From positions 209,112 to 273,111 of the forward strand of contig CACJMO010000001.1 of the NCBI GenBank assembly GCA_902594545.1: a stretch of DNA of 64,000 nucleotides. The letters are read 5' to 3'. Shown in pieces: positions 8,033-16,858 of this stretch; the stretch's first letter is position 1, and the number at the start of each line of letters is the position of its first letter. A model generated the notes under the pieces. The model saw only the letters and a list, made by a program, of their open reading frames with translations. It was not told where the DNA came from and did no database searches. The stretch is from an uncultured SAR86 cluster bacterium. Lineage in GTDB: Bacteria > Pseudomonadota > Gammaproteobacteria > Magnimaribacterales > Magnimaribacteraceae. The position numbers and the translations under genes were made by a program.

Positions 8033-9886
8033 ATGCTTTCATTTAATAATCTATCTTTACGAAGAGGTTCGAATCTTCTTTTCCAAAGTGTTTCTTTCAC
8101 TATTCATAAAAGAAATAAAGTTGGTTTAGTGGGAGCAAATGGAACAGGAAAAACTAGTTTATTTAAAATGATTCAAGGCGAGTTCGAATCGGATTCAGGT
8201 GATTTTAATTATCCTCCAGACTTGAGGATTTCTTGTCTTGATCAGGAAGTACCTGGATCAGAAGAACATGCTTTGTCATATGTTCTATCGGGTGATCACA
8301 AACTCGCGAACATCCAAAATGCTATTAAGAAAGCTGAAAAAGAAGAAGATTATGCAGCCTTGGGCGATCTGCACTCGCAATTTGAAGATCATGACGGATT
8401 TTCTGCTAAATCCAGAGCTGAACAATTGATGGTTGGCTTAGGGTTTACAGAAAGTGATTTCAGTAAAGCTTTAAATGACTTTTCTGGAGGATGGAGAGTC
8501 AGGTTGAACTTAGCAAAAACTCTCATGCAGCCATCTGACCTGCTCTTATTAGATGAACCTACAAATCATCTAGACTTAGATACTATAATTTGGCTAGGCA
8601 ATTGGATTAAATCGTTTCAGGGTGCTCTGCTGCTTATTTCTCATGATAGGGAATTCTTGGACGAATGCGTTGATCATATAGCCCATATTCATAACCAACA
8701 GATCGAGCTTTACTCCGGGAATTACACTCAATTTGAAGCAAGAAAGGCAGCCAGGCTTGCAGAGCTTGAAAGCAATTATAATAAGCAACAACGTGAAATA
8801 GCTCACATGCAAAGCTTTGTAAGGAGGTTTAAAGCAAAAGCCACTAAGGCAAGACAGGCCCAAAGCAGAATTAAGGCACTTGAGAGAATGGAACTTATTG
8901 CACCAGCTCATATTGATTCACCTTTTTCCTTCAACATTCCAGAAACAGACAAAATATCTAATCCTTTATTAACTCTAGAAGGTGCAGTATTAGGATATAA
9001 AACTTCGATTGTGTCCGATGTAAAGGTTAGTTTCAGACCTGGAGACCGTATTGGCTTGCTGGGTGTAAATGGAGCAGGAAAATCTACTCTAATTAAGAGT
9101 CTGAACGGAGATATCGATTTACTTGACGGACTGAAAAGAGAAGGAAAAAATCTAGTGGTGGGTTATTTTTCTCAACACCAAGTGGATGATCTGGATTTAC
9201 AAAAAAATGCCATTCAACATATTCAAAGTATTGATGAGAGGGCTTCAGAAGCGGAGATAAGAAATTTTCTTGGAGGTTTTAATTTCAGAGATAACAAGGC
9301 TAAAGATGCTATTAAAAACTTCTCAGGAGGAGAAAAAGCCCGATTGGCTTTAGCAAAAATTGCCTTTCGAAAGCCTAACCTACTCCTAATGGATGAACCA
9401 ACAAATCACTTGGATATGGATATGAGACAGGCTTTGACGGTAGCACTGCAAGATTTTGAGGGAGCGATATTACTCATATCTCATGATAGACATCTTTTAG
9501 CCAATACAGTTGATGAGTTTTTAATAATAGATAAAGGTAAATTAAGTAGATTTAATGGTGACCTAGAAGACTATCGAACATTAATCCTTAAAGGCTCTGT
9601 TAATAATGAATCAGTTAAAGATAAAAAAGAGGCTATAAGTAAGCTGCAAAAAAAAGAAGTTAAGTCCATCAAAACAAATATTATCTCTTTAGAAAAAACT
9701 CTAAAAAGATTGCAAAGAAAGCTTTCTGAAGTAAATGATAAATTAAACTCTCCCGATTCATATAATGAAGATTCAGGGAACAACTTTCATGACTTATTGA
9801 GGGAGCAAGTAAACTTGATATCAGAAATTGAAAATGCAGAACAAGAATGGCTTGAGTTAAATCAAAAACTTGATGAATTTATTTAA
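8033..9886 (+). CDS. yheS: ABC-F family ATPase YheS
   Basis: A soluble twin-ABC protein of 617 residues, of the ABC-F class that acts on the ribosome rather than in a membrane. Domain 1 has Walker A GANGTGKTS, signature FSGGWRVRL and Walker B LLLLDEPTNHLDL. The arginine/alanine-rich interdomain linker (about 240-300, with RRFKAKATKARQAQ) is characteristic. Domain 2 has GVNGAGKST, FSGGEKARL and LLLMDEPTNHLD. A charged coiled-coil tail (about 530-617) follows. The sequence tracks E. coli YheS closely (ERMELIAPAH is shared). No Shine-Dalgarno is visible before the ATG, which sits right after tRNA-Phe. Confidence 0.92.
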   Translation: MLSFNNLSLRRGSNLLFQSVSFTIHKRNKVGLVGANGTGKTSLFKMIQGEFESDSGDFNYPPDLRISCLDQEVPGSEEHALSYVLSGDHKLANIQNAIKKAEKEEDYAALGDLHSQFEDHDGFSAKSRAEQLMVGLGFTESDFSKALNDFSGGWRVRLNLAKTLMQPSDLLLLDEPTNHLDLDTIIWLGNWIKSFQGALLLISHDREFLDECVDHIAHIHNQQIELYSGNYTQFEARKAARLAELESNYNKQQREIAHMQSFVRRFKAKATKARQAQSRIKALERMELIAPAHIDSPFSFNIPETDKISNPLLTLEGAVLGYKTSIVSDVKVSFRPGDRIGLLGVNGAGKSTLIKSLNGDIDLLDGLKREGKNLVVGYFSQHQVDDLDLQKNAIQHIQSIDERASEAEIRNFLGGFNFRDNKAKDAIKNFSGGEKARLALAKIAFRKPNLLLMDEPTNHLDMDMRQALTVALQDFEGAILLISHDRHLLANTVDEFLIIDKGKLSRFNGDLEDYRTLILKGSVNNESVKDKKEAISKLQKKEVKSIKTNIISLEKTLKRLQRKLSEVNDKLNSPDSYNEDSGNNFHDLLREQVNLISEIENAEQEWLELNQKLDEFI

Positions 9887-9958
9887 CTTCAGCCAGAAAC
9901 TCTTTCAAAGAATAACAAGAATCTCTTAAAAAGAGACAAAAGTGATAAAGTTATCGTT

Positions 9959-10141
9959 ATGTTGGTGGGGTTGATTGTATTGATTACAGCATGGGAAATT
10001 TACTGGACTTATCATGCTTGTTGGATAGCTTCCAAGCTTAATGAAAAAAGGAATTTCCTTTTTTTCTTAGTTTTTAATCTTCTAGGAATACCTGAGATTA
10101 TCTATATTCGTAAGAAACAGAAAGAACTTAGAAATGACTAA
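9959..10141 (+). CDS. Small membrane protein, DUF5652-like
   Basis: A 60-residue protein with two predicted membrane helices (about 2-24 and 32-50) and a charged C-terminus RKKQKELRND. The pattern of tryptophans and the NLLGIPEIIYI segment resemble the small DUF5652 membrane family; this is from memory of the family's look and is not certain. Function is unknown. It lies between yheS and another unrecognised gene, 28 bases upstream of the latter. Confidence 0.55.
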   Translation: MLVGLIVLITAWEIYWTYHACWIASKLNEKRNFLFFLVFNLLGIPEIIYIRKKQKELRND

Positions 10142-10169
10142 ATGAATTATTATATTTTATGGGTAAGTA

Positions 10170-10649
10170 ATGAATAAAAAATTTAAAGATTGTTTGTTTG
10201 AAGTTTATTTAGGGGAACAAGCAGGTGAAATGATATTCGAGTCCTTACTGGCTTCTGTCGAGGATAATGATCACAAGTATATTTATAGCAATATGCTTCA
10301 ACTAGAAACCGAAGGTAAGGCAATAATGAGACCTTTGTTAGTAGAACTAGGATTACCAATAGAAGAAAATAAACAATTGAGAAATCAAGGAGTAGAAATA
10401 GCGGAAGCATTCAAGAATCTATCCTTTAAAGAACAAATTCAGAATATCCATAAATCAGTTAATGAAATATATCTTCCTCAATATGAAGAGCTAGCTACAC
10501 TTGTAGATGAAGAGAATACTCAAGCGCATTTCATTGCAAAGTTTATGGGAGACCATGAACGAGCGATCCTTCAAGCCTCGGAAAATATACTCAAAGGCAC
10601 AAACAACCCTATCGAGCCCATTACAAAGCTACTCAAGTTTCCCATTTAA
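10170..10649 (+). CDS. Uncharacterised helical protein
   Basis: I do not recognise this 159-residue protein. It is acidic, appears all-helical, and has no signal peptide or membrane segment. Helices carrying Glu/His such as YSNMLQLETEGKAIM and FIAKFMGDHERAI, spaced along four predicted helices, are reminiscent of ferritin-like bundles, but the two classical ExxH motifs are not clearly present, so this is only a hint. Length, codon use like its neighbours and an ATG preceded by a G-rich stretch support it as a real gene. Confidence 0.7.
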   Translation: MNKKFKDCLFEVYLGEQAGEMIFESLLASVEDNDHKYIYSNMLQLETEGKAIMRPLLVELGLPIEENKQLRNQGVEIAEAFKNLSFKEQIQNIHKSVNEIYLPQYEELATLVDEENTQAHFIAKFMGDHERAILQASENILKGTNNPIEPITKLLKFPI

Positions 10650-10711
10650 AGTTCCAAATAGTCTTAGTCAGTTACATTGACGGCTGTTGCTATTGGATTT
10701 AATGTGAATAA

Positions 10712-11593
10712 ATGAAAAAGACACTGATCATATATCTTCTTTCATTTGCCTCTTTGAATATCTATTCAAGCTACACGGCTGATCAAGAAACAATAACTGC
10801 GAAAATTAATGATGTGTCTATAGCCTATGTGACCACCGGAAAAGAGGATGGCCCGCCAGTTTTGATGGTAATGGGCCTGATGGCTTCTCATAAAGTCTGG
10901 GGAGAGCGAATAGTAAATGGACTCGTAGAAGAAGGATATCGGGTTATTCTTTTTGATAATAGGGATACAGGTAATTCAGAGAAATTGGATAGGTTAGGTA
11001 AACCGAATTTGTATTGGAAGTATTTTCTTTACTCTTTAGGGATTCGTTTTAGTGCTCCATATACTTTAGAGGATATGGCTAATGATGGTGTGGCATTATT
11101 AGACCATCTTCAGATAGAGAGAGCGCACATAGTAGGTGCTTCAATGGGAGGAATGATAGCTCAAATAATAGCCTCTAAATATCCTGATCGCACTTACAGT
11201 TTGGTATCTTTAATGTCTTCTCCCAAAATTCCTACGAGATCAGATATATCTGAAAGAAATCAAGATAATCTCCGAAACATGGAAAATGTCGAAACAAAAG
11301 ATGTTCAAGAATACGGTTTTTACCCTAGAGCCATGCCGAGACAGTTAACAGCAATTTTCGAAGCTGGAGACAGATCTGATATCGTAAGTAAAATTGAAGT
11401 ACCTGCTTTAGTGCTCCATGGTGAAGAAGACACTCTTGTGCCTGTTAAATATGGAAAACTTACAGCAGAACTTATTAAAAACTCTAAACTTAAGATATAC
11501 CAAAATATGGGTCACAACTTGCCTGAAGAAGTAATCCCCGCCTTAATAGGAGATATTGTGAGTTTTTATGACGAAATTAATGAAGTTCTTTAA
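10712..11593 (+). CDS. Exported alpha/beta hydrolase
   Basis: A 293-residue alpha/beta hydrolase with a likely N-terminal signal peptide (about 1-22, hydrophobic IIYLLSFASLNIY after Lys2-3). The nucleophile elbow is GASMGGMIAQ, the acid is Asp in HGEEDTLVP, and the catalytic His lies in NMGHNLPEE, so the triad is complete. The oxyanion region is around MVMGLMASHKVW rather than the usual HG, as in many esterase-like relatives. The substrate cannot be read from sequence. It overlaps the next hydrolase gene by 26 bases. Confidence 0.82.
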   Translation: MKKTLIIYLLSFASLNIYSSYTADQETITAKINDVSIAYVTTGKEDGPPVLMVMGLMASHKVWGERIVNGLVEEGYRVILFDNRDTGNSEKLDRLGKPNLYWKYFLYSLGIRFSAPYTLEDMANDGVALLDHLQIERAHIVGASMGGMIAQIIASKYPDRTYSLVSLMSSPKIPTRSDISERNQDNLRNMENVETKDVQEYGFYPRAMPRQLTAIFEAGDRSDIVSKIEVPALVLHGEEDTLVPVKYGKLTAELIKNSKLKIYQNMGHNLPEEVIPALIGDIVSFYDEINEVL

Positions 11594-12542
11594 AAAAGAA
11601 AATACTTTATATCAACCAATCAAGCCCTTCGATTCCGGTTTTATCAAAACGGGTATACACGAAATTTATTACGAGCAATGCGGGAATCCTCATGGAAAGC
11701 CAGCAGTTTTTCTTCATGGTGGTCCCGGGGGTGGTGCCGGGAGTTTTTCAAGACGATTTTTCGATCCGAAAAAATATCGAATAATACTTTTTGATCAAAG
11801 GGGATGTGGTAAAAGTAAGCCACATGCATGCCTTGAAGATAACACTACTTGGCATCTTATTGAAGATATTGAATCAATAAGAAAGAAGCTAGAAATTAAG
11901 AAATGGCTTGTTTTTGGAGGTTCTTGGGGAAGTACACTGGCCCTAGCATATGCTCAGCGACATCCAGAAAATGTCACTGAGTTAGTGCTAAGAGGAATCT
12001 TCATGCTCAGAAATAAAGAGCTTAGGTGGTTTTATCAATATGGAGCAAGTGAAGTTTATCCTGAAGCATGGCAAGGATTCTTAAAAGAAATTCCTGAAGA
12101 AAAAAGATCCGATCTAATAGAAGCCTACAGAGATATTTTTAATGGGGATGACGAAGAAAAAAAATTATCTGCCGCAAAAGCTTGGTCTAAATGGGAAGCT
12201 TCCACAAGCTATATAAATCATAACCCAGAGGCAATTAAAGAATCTGTAAATAGTGAATTTGCTCTAGCTTTTGCTCTTATTGAAAATCATTACTTTGTGC
12301 ATAAAGGTTTTTTGGACTATGAAGAGCAACTGTTAGATAACATAGATATTATTCGTCACATTCCTACTGTAATTGTTCAGGGCAGGTATGATGTGGTTTG
12401 TCCTCCTACCACAGCTTATGAGTTGCATTCTAGATGGCCTGAATCAGAGCTTAAAATAGCTCCCTACTCCGGACATTCTGCTTTTGAAAAAGAAATAACT
12501 CATCTATTGATTGAAGCAACAGACAGATTTTCAAAAAACTAA
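11568..12542 (+). CDS. pip: Proline iminopeptidase
   Basis: Cytoplasmic serine peptidase (S33) that removes N-terminal proline from peptides. The signature LHGGPGGGAGSFSRRFF, the motif FDQRGCGKS, the nucleophile loop GGSWGSTLAL, Asp in GRYDVVCPP and His in YSGHSAFE are all as in bacterial Pip. At 324 residues it is the usual length. The frame's first ATG is 11568 and a second is 11580; both lie inside the preceding hydrolase gene, so translation is probably coupled. Confidence 0.92.
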   Translation: MTKLMKFFKKENTLYQPIKPFDSGFIKTGIHEIYYEQCGNPHGKPAVFLHGGPGGGAGSFSRRFFDPKKYRIILFDQRGCGKSKPHACLEDNTTWHLIEDIESIRKKLEIKKWLVFGGSWGSTLALAYAQRHPENVTELVLRGIFMLRNKELRWFYQYGASEVYPEAWQGFLKEIPEEKRSDLIEAYRDIFNGDDEEKKLSAAKAWSKWEASTSYINHNPEAIKESVNSEFALAFALIENHYFVHKGFLDYEEQLLDNIDIIRHIPTVIVQGRYDVVCPPTTAYELHSRWPESELKIAPYSGHSAFEKEITHLLIEATDRFSKN

Positions 12543-12649
12543 TACAGTGGAGACGATAACTCCATGGATGGAAAATAATTCTATCTTTAGAAAAAATTTC
12601 AAATTGAAGCTTAATTCTCAATTATACGAAATTGGTTTAAACTAATTTT

Positions 12650-13537
12650 ATGGCAGAGGTAAAGCACGTCACAATCAGCACACCTATTGAAGAAATACTT
12701 AATATAATAGATGAAGACGCTGGTGTTATCATCGATGGCTTTCTAAACACAAAGCAGATAGATCAAATCAAGAACGATTTAGATCCTTTTTTGAAAAGTA
12801 CTAGAAAGGGCCAAGACCAATTCACCGGCTTTGAAACCAAAAGAGTTGGTGCCTTAATGGCACGTTCGAAGGCTTGCCAAGAACTTGCTTTGAATTCGAC
12901 TATCAACGAAATGGCGGCATTATTTTTAGAACCTCATGGTGAGGGTTACCAACTTCACTTCACTTCCGCAATTCAAATTGGGCCGGGTGAGACAAGTCAA
13001 ATACTACACAGAGACAGAGGAGTTTGGGGAGGTTATATACCCAGAAAAATTGAAACCCAATTTAGTACTGTTTGGGCAATTAATGACTTTACAAAAGCAA
13101 ATGGAGCAACGCAGTTAGTTCCAGGTTCACACAGATGGGATAAAAATAGGCTGCCTAAGCCAGAGGAAATTGCTTATGCTGAGATGAAAGCAGGTTCTGT
13201 ATTTATTTATACAGGTTCCGTGCTGCATGGAGGCGGAACTAATACAACAGATCAAGCCAGATTGGGGGTATTCTTGCACTATGCACCTAGCTGGTTAAGA
13301 CAAGAGGAAAATCAATATCTTTCATGTCCTCCTGAGATTGCGAAAGACTTTAGTCCAGAACTGAGATCCTTGATTGGATACTCTAAAGGAGGATATGTTT
13401 TAGGCTTTTTCAGTGATCCAGAAGACAAAGAAGGGAAGCTAGAGTCAGTATCGCCGGAAAAACTATTTGGTGAATCAAAGGATAAATACGAATCACTTGC
13501 CACACCCGAAAACTTAGTAAAAGAATCTACAAAGTAG
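12650..13537 (+). CDS. Phytanoyl-CoA dioxygenase (PhyH) family protein
   Basis: Fe(II)/2-oxoglutarate oxygenase of 295 residues. The facial triad is visible: His and Asp in LHRDRGVWGG and the distal His in VLHGGGTNTT, with an Arg in DQARLGVF suited to bind 2-oxoglutarate. The core NDFTKANGATQLVPGSH is typical of PhyH proteins. The substrate is unknown; members hydroxylate fatty acyl-CoAs, but also osmolytes and natural products. It lies 15 bases upstream of a MATE exporter, and a second PhyH protein sits beyond that exporter. Confidence 0.88.
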   Translation: MAEVKHVTISTPIEEILNIIDEDAGVIIDGFLNTKQIDQIKNDLDPFLKSTRKGQDQFTGFETKRVGALMARSKACQELALNSTINEMAALFLEPHGEGYQLHFTSAIQIGPGETSQILHRDRGVWGGYIPRKIETQFSTVWAINDFTKANGATQLVPGSHRWDKNRLPKPEEIAYAEMKAGSVFIYTGSVLHGGGTNTTDQARLGVFLHYAPSWLRQEENQYLSCPPEIAKDFSPELRSLIGYSKGGYVLGFFSDPEDKEGKLESVSPEKLFGESKDKYESLATPENLVKESTK

Positions 13538-13552
13538 CAGTCTAGAGGATTA

Positions 13553-14902
13553 GTGGATAACAGAACTCAAGAGTTCCTTTCTAAGCCTATAATGCCCTTG
13601 CTGATTAGAATGTCAGCACCCAATACTATTGCATTCTTTATTCAATCACTGGTTGTACTAACAGAAGTCTGGTTTATTAGTAAATTAGGTACAAACTCTC
13701 TTGCTGCGGTTGCTCTGGCTTTCCCTCTACTAATGATTACCCAAACTATGTCTGGTGGCGCATTTGGTGGTGCAATTACTTCTGCGGTAGCAAGGAGTAT
13801 GGGTGCCAATGATATTGATAGAGTTGAAAAATTGATTTGGCACTCCATAGTAATTTCTCTAGGGGGAGCGTTAATCTTTTTAATTCTATTTTTATTTTTT
13901 GGCCAACAATTACTGTTTGCATTGGGAGGCAGAGGAGAAATTCTTCAAGAGTCATATGCTTATTGCTCAGTCTTATTTTTCGGTGGTGCACTCTTATGGC
14001 TATCAGGAAGTCTAAGTGCGGTATTGAGAGGAATGGGGAATATGCGTTTTCCGGCAACACTGATGGTTATTGCATCTTCTTTTCAAGTTGTCTTATCTGC
14101 AGGATTTATTCTCGGATGGTTTGGATTTCCTAAATTGGGAGTTCCTGGTGCCGCAGTTGCAGTCTTAATTACAAGCGCAATAATGGTTATAGTCATTCTA
14201 ATAAAACTTCAGAGTAATTCTGTTCCAGCTTCTTTGAAGAAAGAAAAATTTCAACTCAGCAAGAGTTTATTTGATAACATTTTTGAAGTAGCTATACCTG
14301 CATCAGTCTCTCCGCTGTTAACTGTTGGAACCATACTTGTTCTAACAGGTCTTGTTGGAACATTTGGTACAGAAGCGCTTGCAGGTTATGGCATTGGATC
14401 AAGAGTAGAGTTTCTTATGATTCCTCTAATATTCGGTATAGGAACTGCAATGACGTCCATAGTAGGTGCTAATATAGGTGCTAAAGAAATTATTAGAGCA
14501 GAGAAAGTTGGAATCTATGGGGGTTCTACAGCAGGGATTGTTTCTGTTTTTATAGGTCTAACACTAGCTCTATTTCCAGAATCTTGGATTCAATTTTTTA
14601 CAAATGATCCAAAAGCTTTTGAGGTAACAAAGCAATATATCCAATTAGTCGGACCTTTTTATATTTTTCAGGGAGTCGGGCTATCGCTTTATTTCGCTTC
14701 TCAAGGTGCCAATGCCATGAAGTGGCCTACGATAGCCACAATAATTAGGTTTTTAGTAGCCGGTATAGGCGGTGCTGTATCTGTATATTGGCTAGGCTTG
14801 GGTATAGAATCTATTTTTATTTCATCTTCAGTTGCAATGACCATCTTTGGAATCATGATCTTTGTTTCGATCAAAAGAGGTGCGTGGAGAGTAAATATCT
14901 AA
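13553..14902 (+). CDS. MATE family efflux transporter
   Basis: A 449-residue polytopic inner-membrane protein with about 12 helices in two similar halves. The beginning FLSKPIMPLLIRMSAPN and the motif MTQTMSGGAFGGAITSAVAR correspond to MATE multidrug/toxic-compound exporters, which use Na+ or H+ gradients. The start is GTG at 13553 with AGAGGA 5 bases upstream. It probably forms one transcript with the preceding dioxygenase. The exported compound is unknown. Confidence 0.88.
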   Translation: MDNRTQEFLSKPIMPLLIRMSAPNTIAFFIQSLVVLTEVWFISKLGTNSLAAVALAFPLLMITQTMSGGAFGGAITSAVARSMGANDIDRVEKLIWHSIVISLGGALIFLILFLFFGQQLLFALGGRGEILQESYAYCSVLFFGGALLWLSGSLSAVLRGMGNMRFPATLMVIASSFQVVLSAGFILGWFGFPKLGVPGAAVAVLITSAIMVIVILIKLQSNSVPASLKKEKFQLSKSLFDNIFEVAIPASVSPLLTVGTILVLTGLVGTFGTEALAGYGIGSRVEFLMIPLIFGIGTAMTSIVGANIGAKEIIRAEKVGIYGGSTAGIVSVFIGLTLALFPESWIQFFTNDPKAFEVTKQYIQLVGPFYIFQGVGLSLYFASQGANAMKWPTIATIIRFLVAGIGGAVSVYWLGLGIESIFISSSVAMTIFGIMIFVSIKRGAWRVNI

Positions 14903-14907
14903 ATTAT

Positions 14908-15684
14908 CTAGATATTATTCACGAGACCTGATTTCAACATCGCTCTATTTTCGGGCTGATAAGTAATAATATATGCTCGTCTTTCTTTTTTTGAAGTATT
15001 TGATGAAGAGCCATGCACTAGATGAGGATTAAAAAAAATTACCGACCCTGCTGCTGCTTCAAGATCAACAGTATTTTTCAAATCAAAGGTCTCTTGATCA
15101 GTATAGAAACCACCAAGTTGTGTTCCATCTGCTGTTCCGGGCAAACATCCTTTTGTATGGCTGCCGGCAATTACACTGAAACAGCCGTTAGACTTACTTG
15201 AATCATCCAGACAAAGATACACATTGGGTAATGAGTCTACGTCAGTACTATTATGCACCCAATAGGGTGAATCTTGATGCCATCCGAAGCCAGACCCTAC
15301 TTCCGGTCTCTTTAAATTCAATTTATCAGTCCACAGGCTGATTTTGTTAACCGATAAAATAGATTTAATCGGATCTGTTAGACGCCTATCCTTGATAATC
15401 AATTCAAGTTGGGAGTTTAGAGAATGAGCTGGTTCAATAACCCTAAGGCAATTATCATTAGGCTTGGGCTCGTATTGAAGTGTTAACGAATCTACATCTA
15501 CAAATTTTTTTTTATCAAGAAAATACACCTTTCCATGCTTGGAGGCTAAATCAGCACTCCGAACAGTGGCTTCAACTATTTTCCTATATGAATCTAGTTC
15601 ACCAGATGAGAACTGAGCTTCACGAAGAATAAAACCTTCTTCGGCATATTGGCTCTTCTCCTTCTCAGAAAAATAATAATTCAA
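14908..15684 (-). CDS. Phytanoyl-CoA dioxygenase (PhyH) family protein
   Basis: A second Fe(II)/2-oxoglutarate oxygenase of 258 residues, only distantly similar to the one at 12650. The metal ligands are His and Asp in GWHQDSPYW and His in HLVHGSSSNT. RRAYIITYQPENR supplies the 2-oxoglutarate Arg, and CFSVIAGSHTKGCLPG is the typical strand-turn. It is convergent with the MATE gene (5-base gap) and 4 bases downstream of the MAPEG gene, so it probably shares that message. The substrate cannot be read from sequence. Confidence 0.87.
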   Translation of the reverse strand: MNYYFSEKEKSQYAEEGFILREAQFSSGELDSYRKIVEATVRSADLASKHGKVYFLDKKKFVDVDSLTLQYEPKPNDNCLRVIEPAHSLNSQLELIIKDRRLTDPIKSILSVNKISLWTDKLNLKRPEVGSGFGWHQDSPYWVHNSTDVDSLPNVYLCLDDSSKSNGCFSVIAGSHTKGCLPGTADGTQLGGFYTDQETFDLKNTVDLEAAAGSVIFFNPHLVHGSSSNTSKKERRAYIITYQPENRAMLKSGLVNNI

Positions 15685-15688
15685 AGGC

Positions 15689-16051
15689 TTAAACTAGCGC
15701 AAAAGCCATCGAAAATAAGCAAAATATTGAGGCAACCCATAGCACTGTTCGAAGATATAGGATCCCAAAAATATAAGTGAAGTAGTAAAGCACTCTAGAT
15801 CCCAACCAGAACATAGCCATATTGTAGTTCTCAACATCTAATACTATTGAAAGAATCGCTAAAGCCAAAAAAGCGGGTAAGCTCTCAAGTATATTTGAAC
15901 CTGCTCTTCTTGCCCTACCCACGATTGCCGCCTCATCCACAGAACCCTCACGGTTGGATATTAAAAAATCTAGATTTTTTGCATTTAAAATAGTTGGAGT
16001 AACAAGTTGTATAAAAGTTAGTAACAGAGCAAGCAGAATTAATGTAATCAT
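15689..16051 (-). CDS. MAPEG family membrane protein
   Basis: A 120-residue protein with four predicted membrane helices. The segment VGRARRAGSNILESLPAFLAL is the hallmark of bacterial MAPEG proteins (relatives of microsomal glutathione transferase), with the conserved Arg/Asn/Glu pattern. Bacterial members of this short type have no firmly known substrate. It starts 18 bases from a divergent permease gene, so both promoters must lie inside the coding regions or overlap. Confidence 0.85.
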   Translation of the reverse strand: MITLILLALLLTFIQLVTPTILNAKNLDFLISNREGSVDEAAIVGRARRAGSNILESLPAFLALAILSIVLDVENYNMAMFWLGSRVLYYFTYIFGILYLRTVLWVASIFCLFSMAFALV

Positions 16052-16069
16052 AGTAAGTATCCTGTGTTA

Positions 16070-16795
16070 ATGTCCTTCAAGGTTAAACTAGATTCTTGGG
16101 GATTTAAACAATATTTTTTAGACAAAATGAAAATCCTTAACCAAATTTTTACTATCAAAGAGGTGCCGTCGGTAAACTGGAGTTCAGAACTACCCCTCAA
16201 CATGAGGCCCAGGCTAAAGACTCTCCTAATGTTAATTGTTGGGCTTTTTCTGTTTGGTCTTGGCGAAGCAATATTGATCAGCAGTGGTCTGGGGGTAAGT
16301 CCTTGGACTGTTCTTGCTCAAGGATTAGCACTAAACCTTGAAATTTCTATTGGGATGGCAACTTTTATTGTGAGTATTGTGATTCTTGCTCTATGGATTC
16401 CTCTTAAACAAACTCCTGGAATAGGAACTGTCCTCAATGCAATCATTATTGCCTCAGCAATAGATTTAACGCTTCCTTATCTGCCCGTTCCTGAAATGTT
16501 TCTTTTGAAGTTGGCGCAGGCATGCTTAGGGATAATGATAGTAGGAATAGGTAGTGGCATCTATTTAATAAGCAATCTGGGGCCCGGCCCACGGGATGGT
16601 TTAATGATTGGTTTACAAAAAAAAACCAATTTATCAATTCCGGGTATAAGAACCATCATAGAGCTCACAGCAGTGATTGCAGGTTGGATCTTGGGAGGAA
16701 TTGTGGGCCTCGGAACTGTGTTATTTGTAATAGGTATAGGACCTTGCGTAGGTCTTGGATTAACTTTAGTAAAACGTATTTCGCAAAATTCCTGA
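16070..16795 (+). CDS. YczE/YyaS-type integral membrane protein
   Basis: A protein of about 241 residues with about six membrane helices after a soluble N-terminal stretch of some 45 residues. GLGVSPWTVLAQG and SNLGPGPRDGLMIGLQ are the paired glycine/proline-rich motifs of the YczE/YitT-like family, whose role is unclear. The start is uncertain: GTG 16064, ATG 16070, ATG 16127 and ATG 16202 are all in frame, and the last would start just before the first helix (MRPRLKTLLML). I use 16070. Confidence 0.75.
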   Translation: MSFKVKLDSWGFKQYFLDKMKILNQIFTIKEVPSVNWSSELPLNMRPRLKTLLMLIVGLFLFGLGEAILISSGLGVSPWTVLAQGLALNLEISIGMATFIVSIVILALWIPLKQTPGIGTVLNAIIIASAIDLTLPYLPVPEMFLLKLAQACLGIMIVGIGSGIYLISNLGPGPRDGLMIGLQKKTNLSIPGIRTIIELTAVIAGWILGGIVGLGTVLFVIGIGPCVGLGLTLVKRISQNS

Positions 16796-16858
16796 GTTAA
16801 ATTGCTTGAAATATGAGCATTTGTCTCTTCTAATAGGTGCTTAAGTTATCGAGTAATC

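Noticed and set aside
9922-9936. Short hairpin after yheS (TCTCTT, 3-base loop, AAGAGA)
   Set aside because: Only 6 mostly A/T pairs and no T-run after it, so it is too weak to call a terminator.
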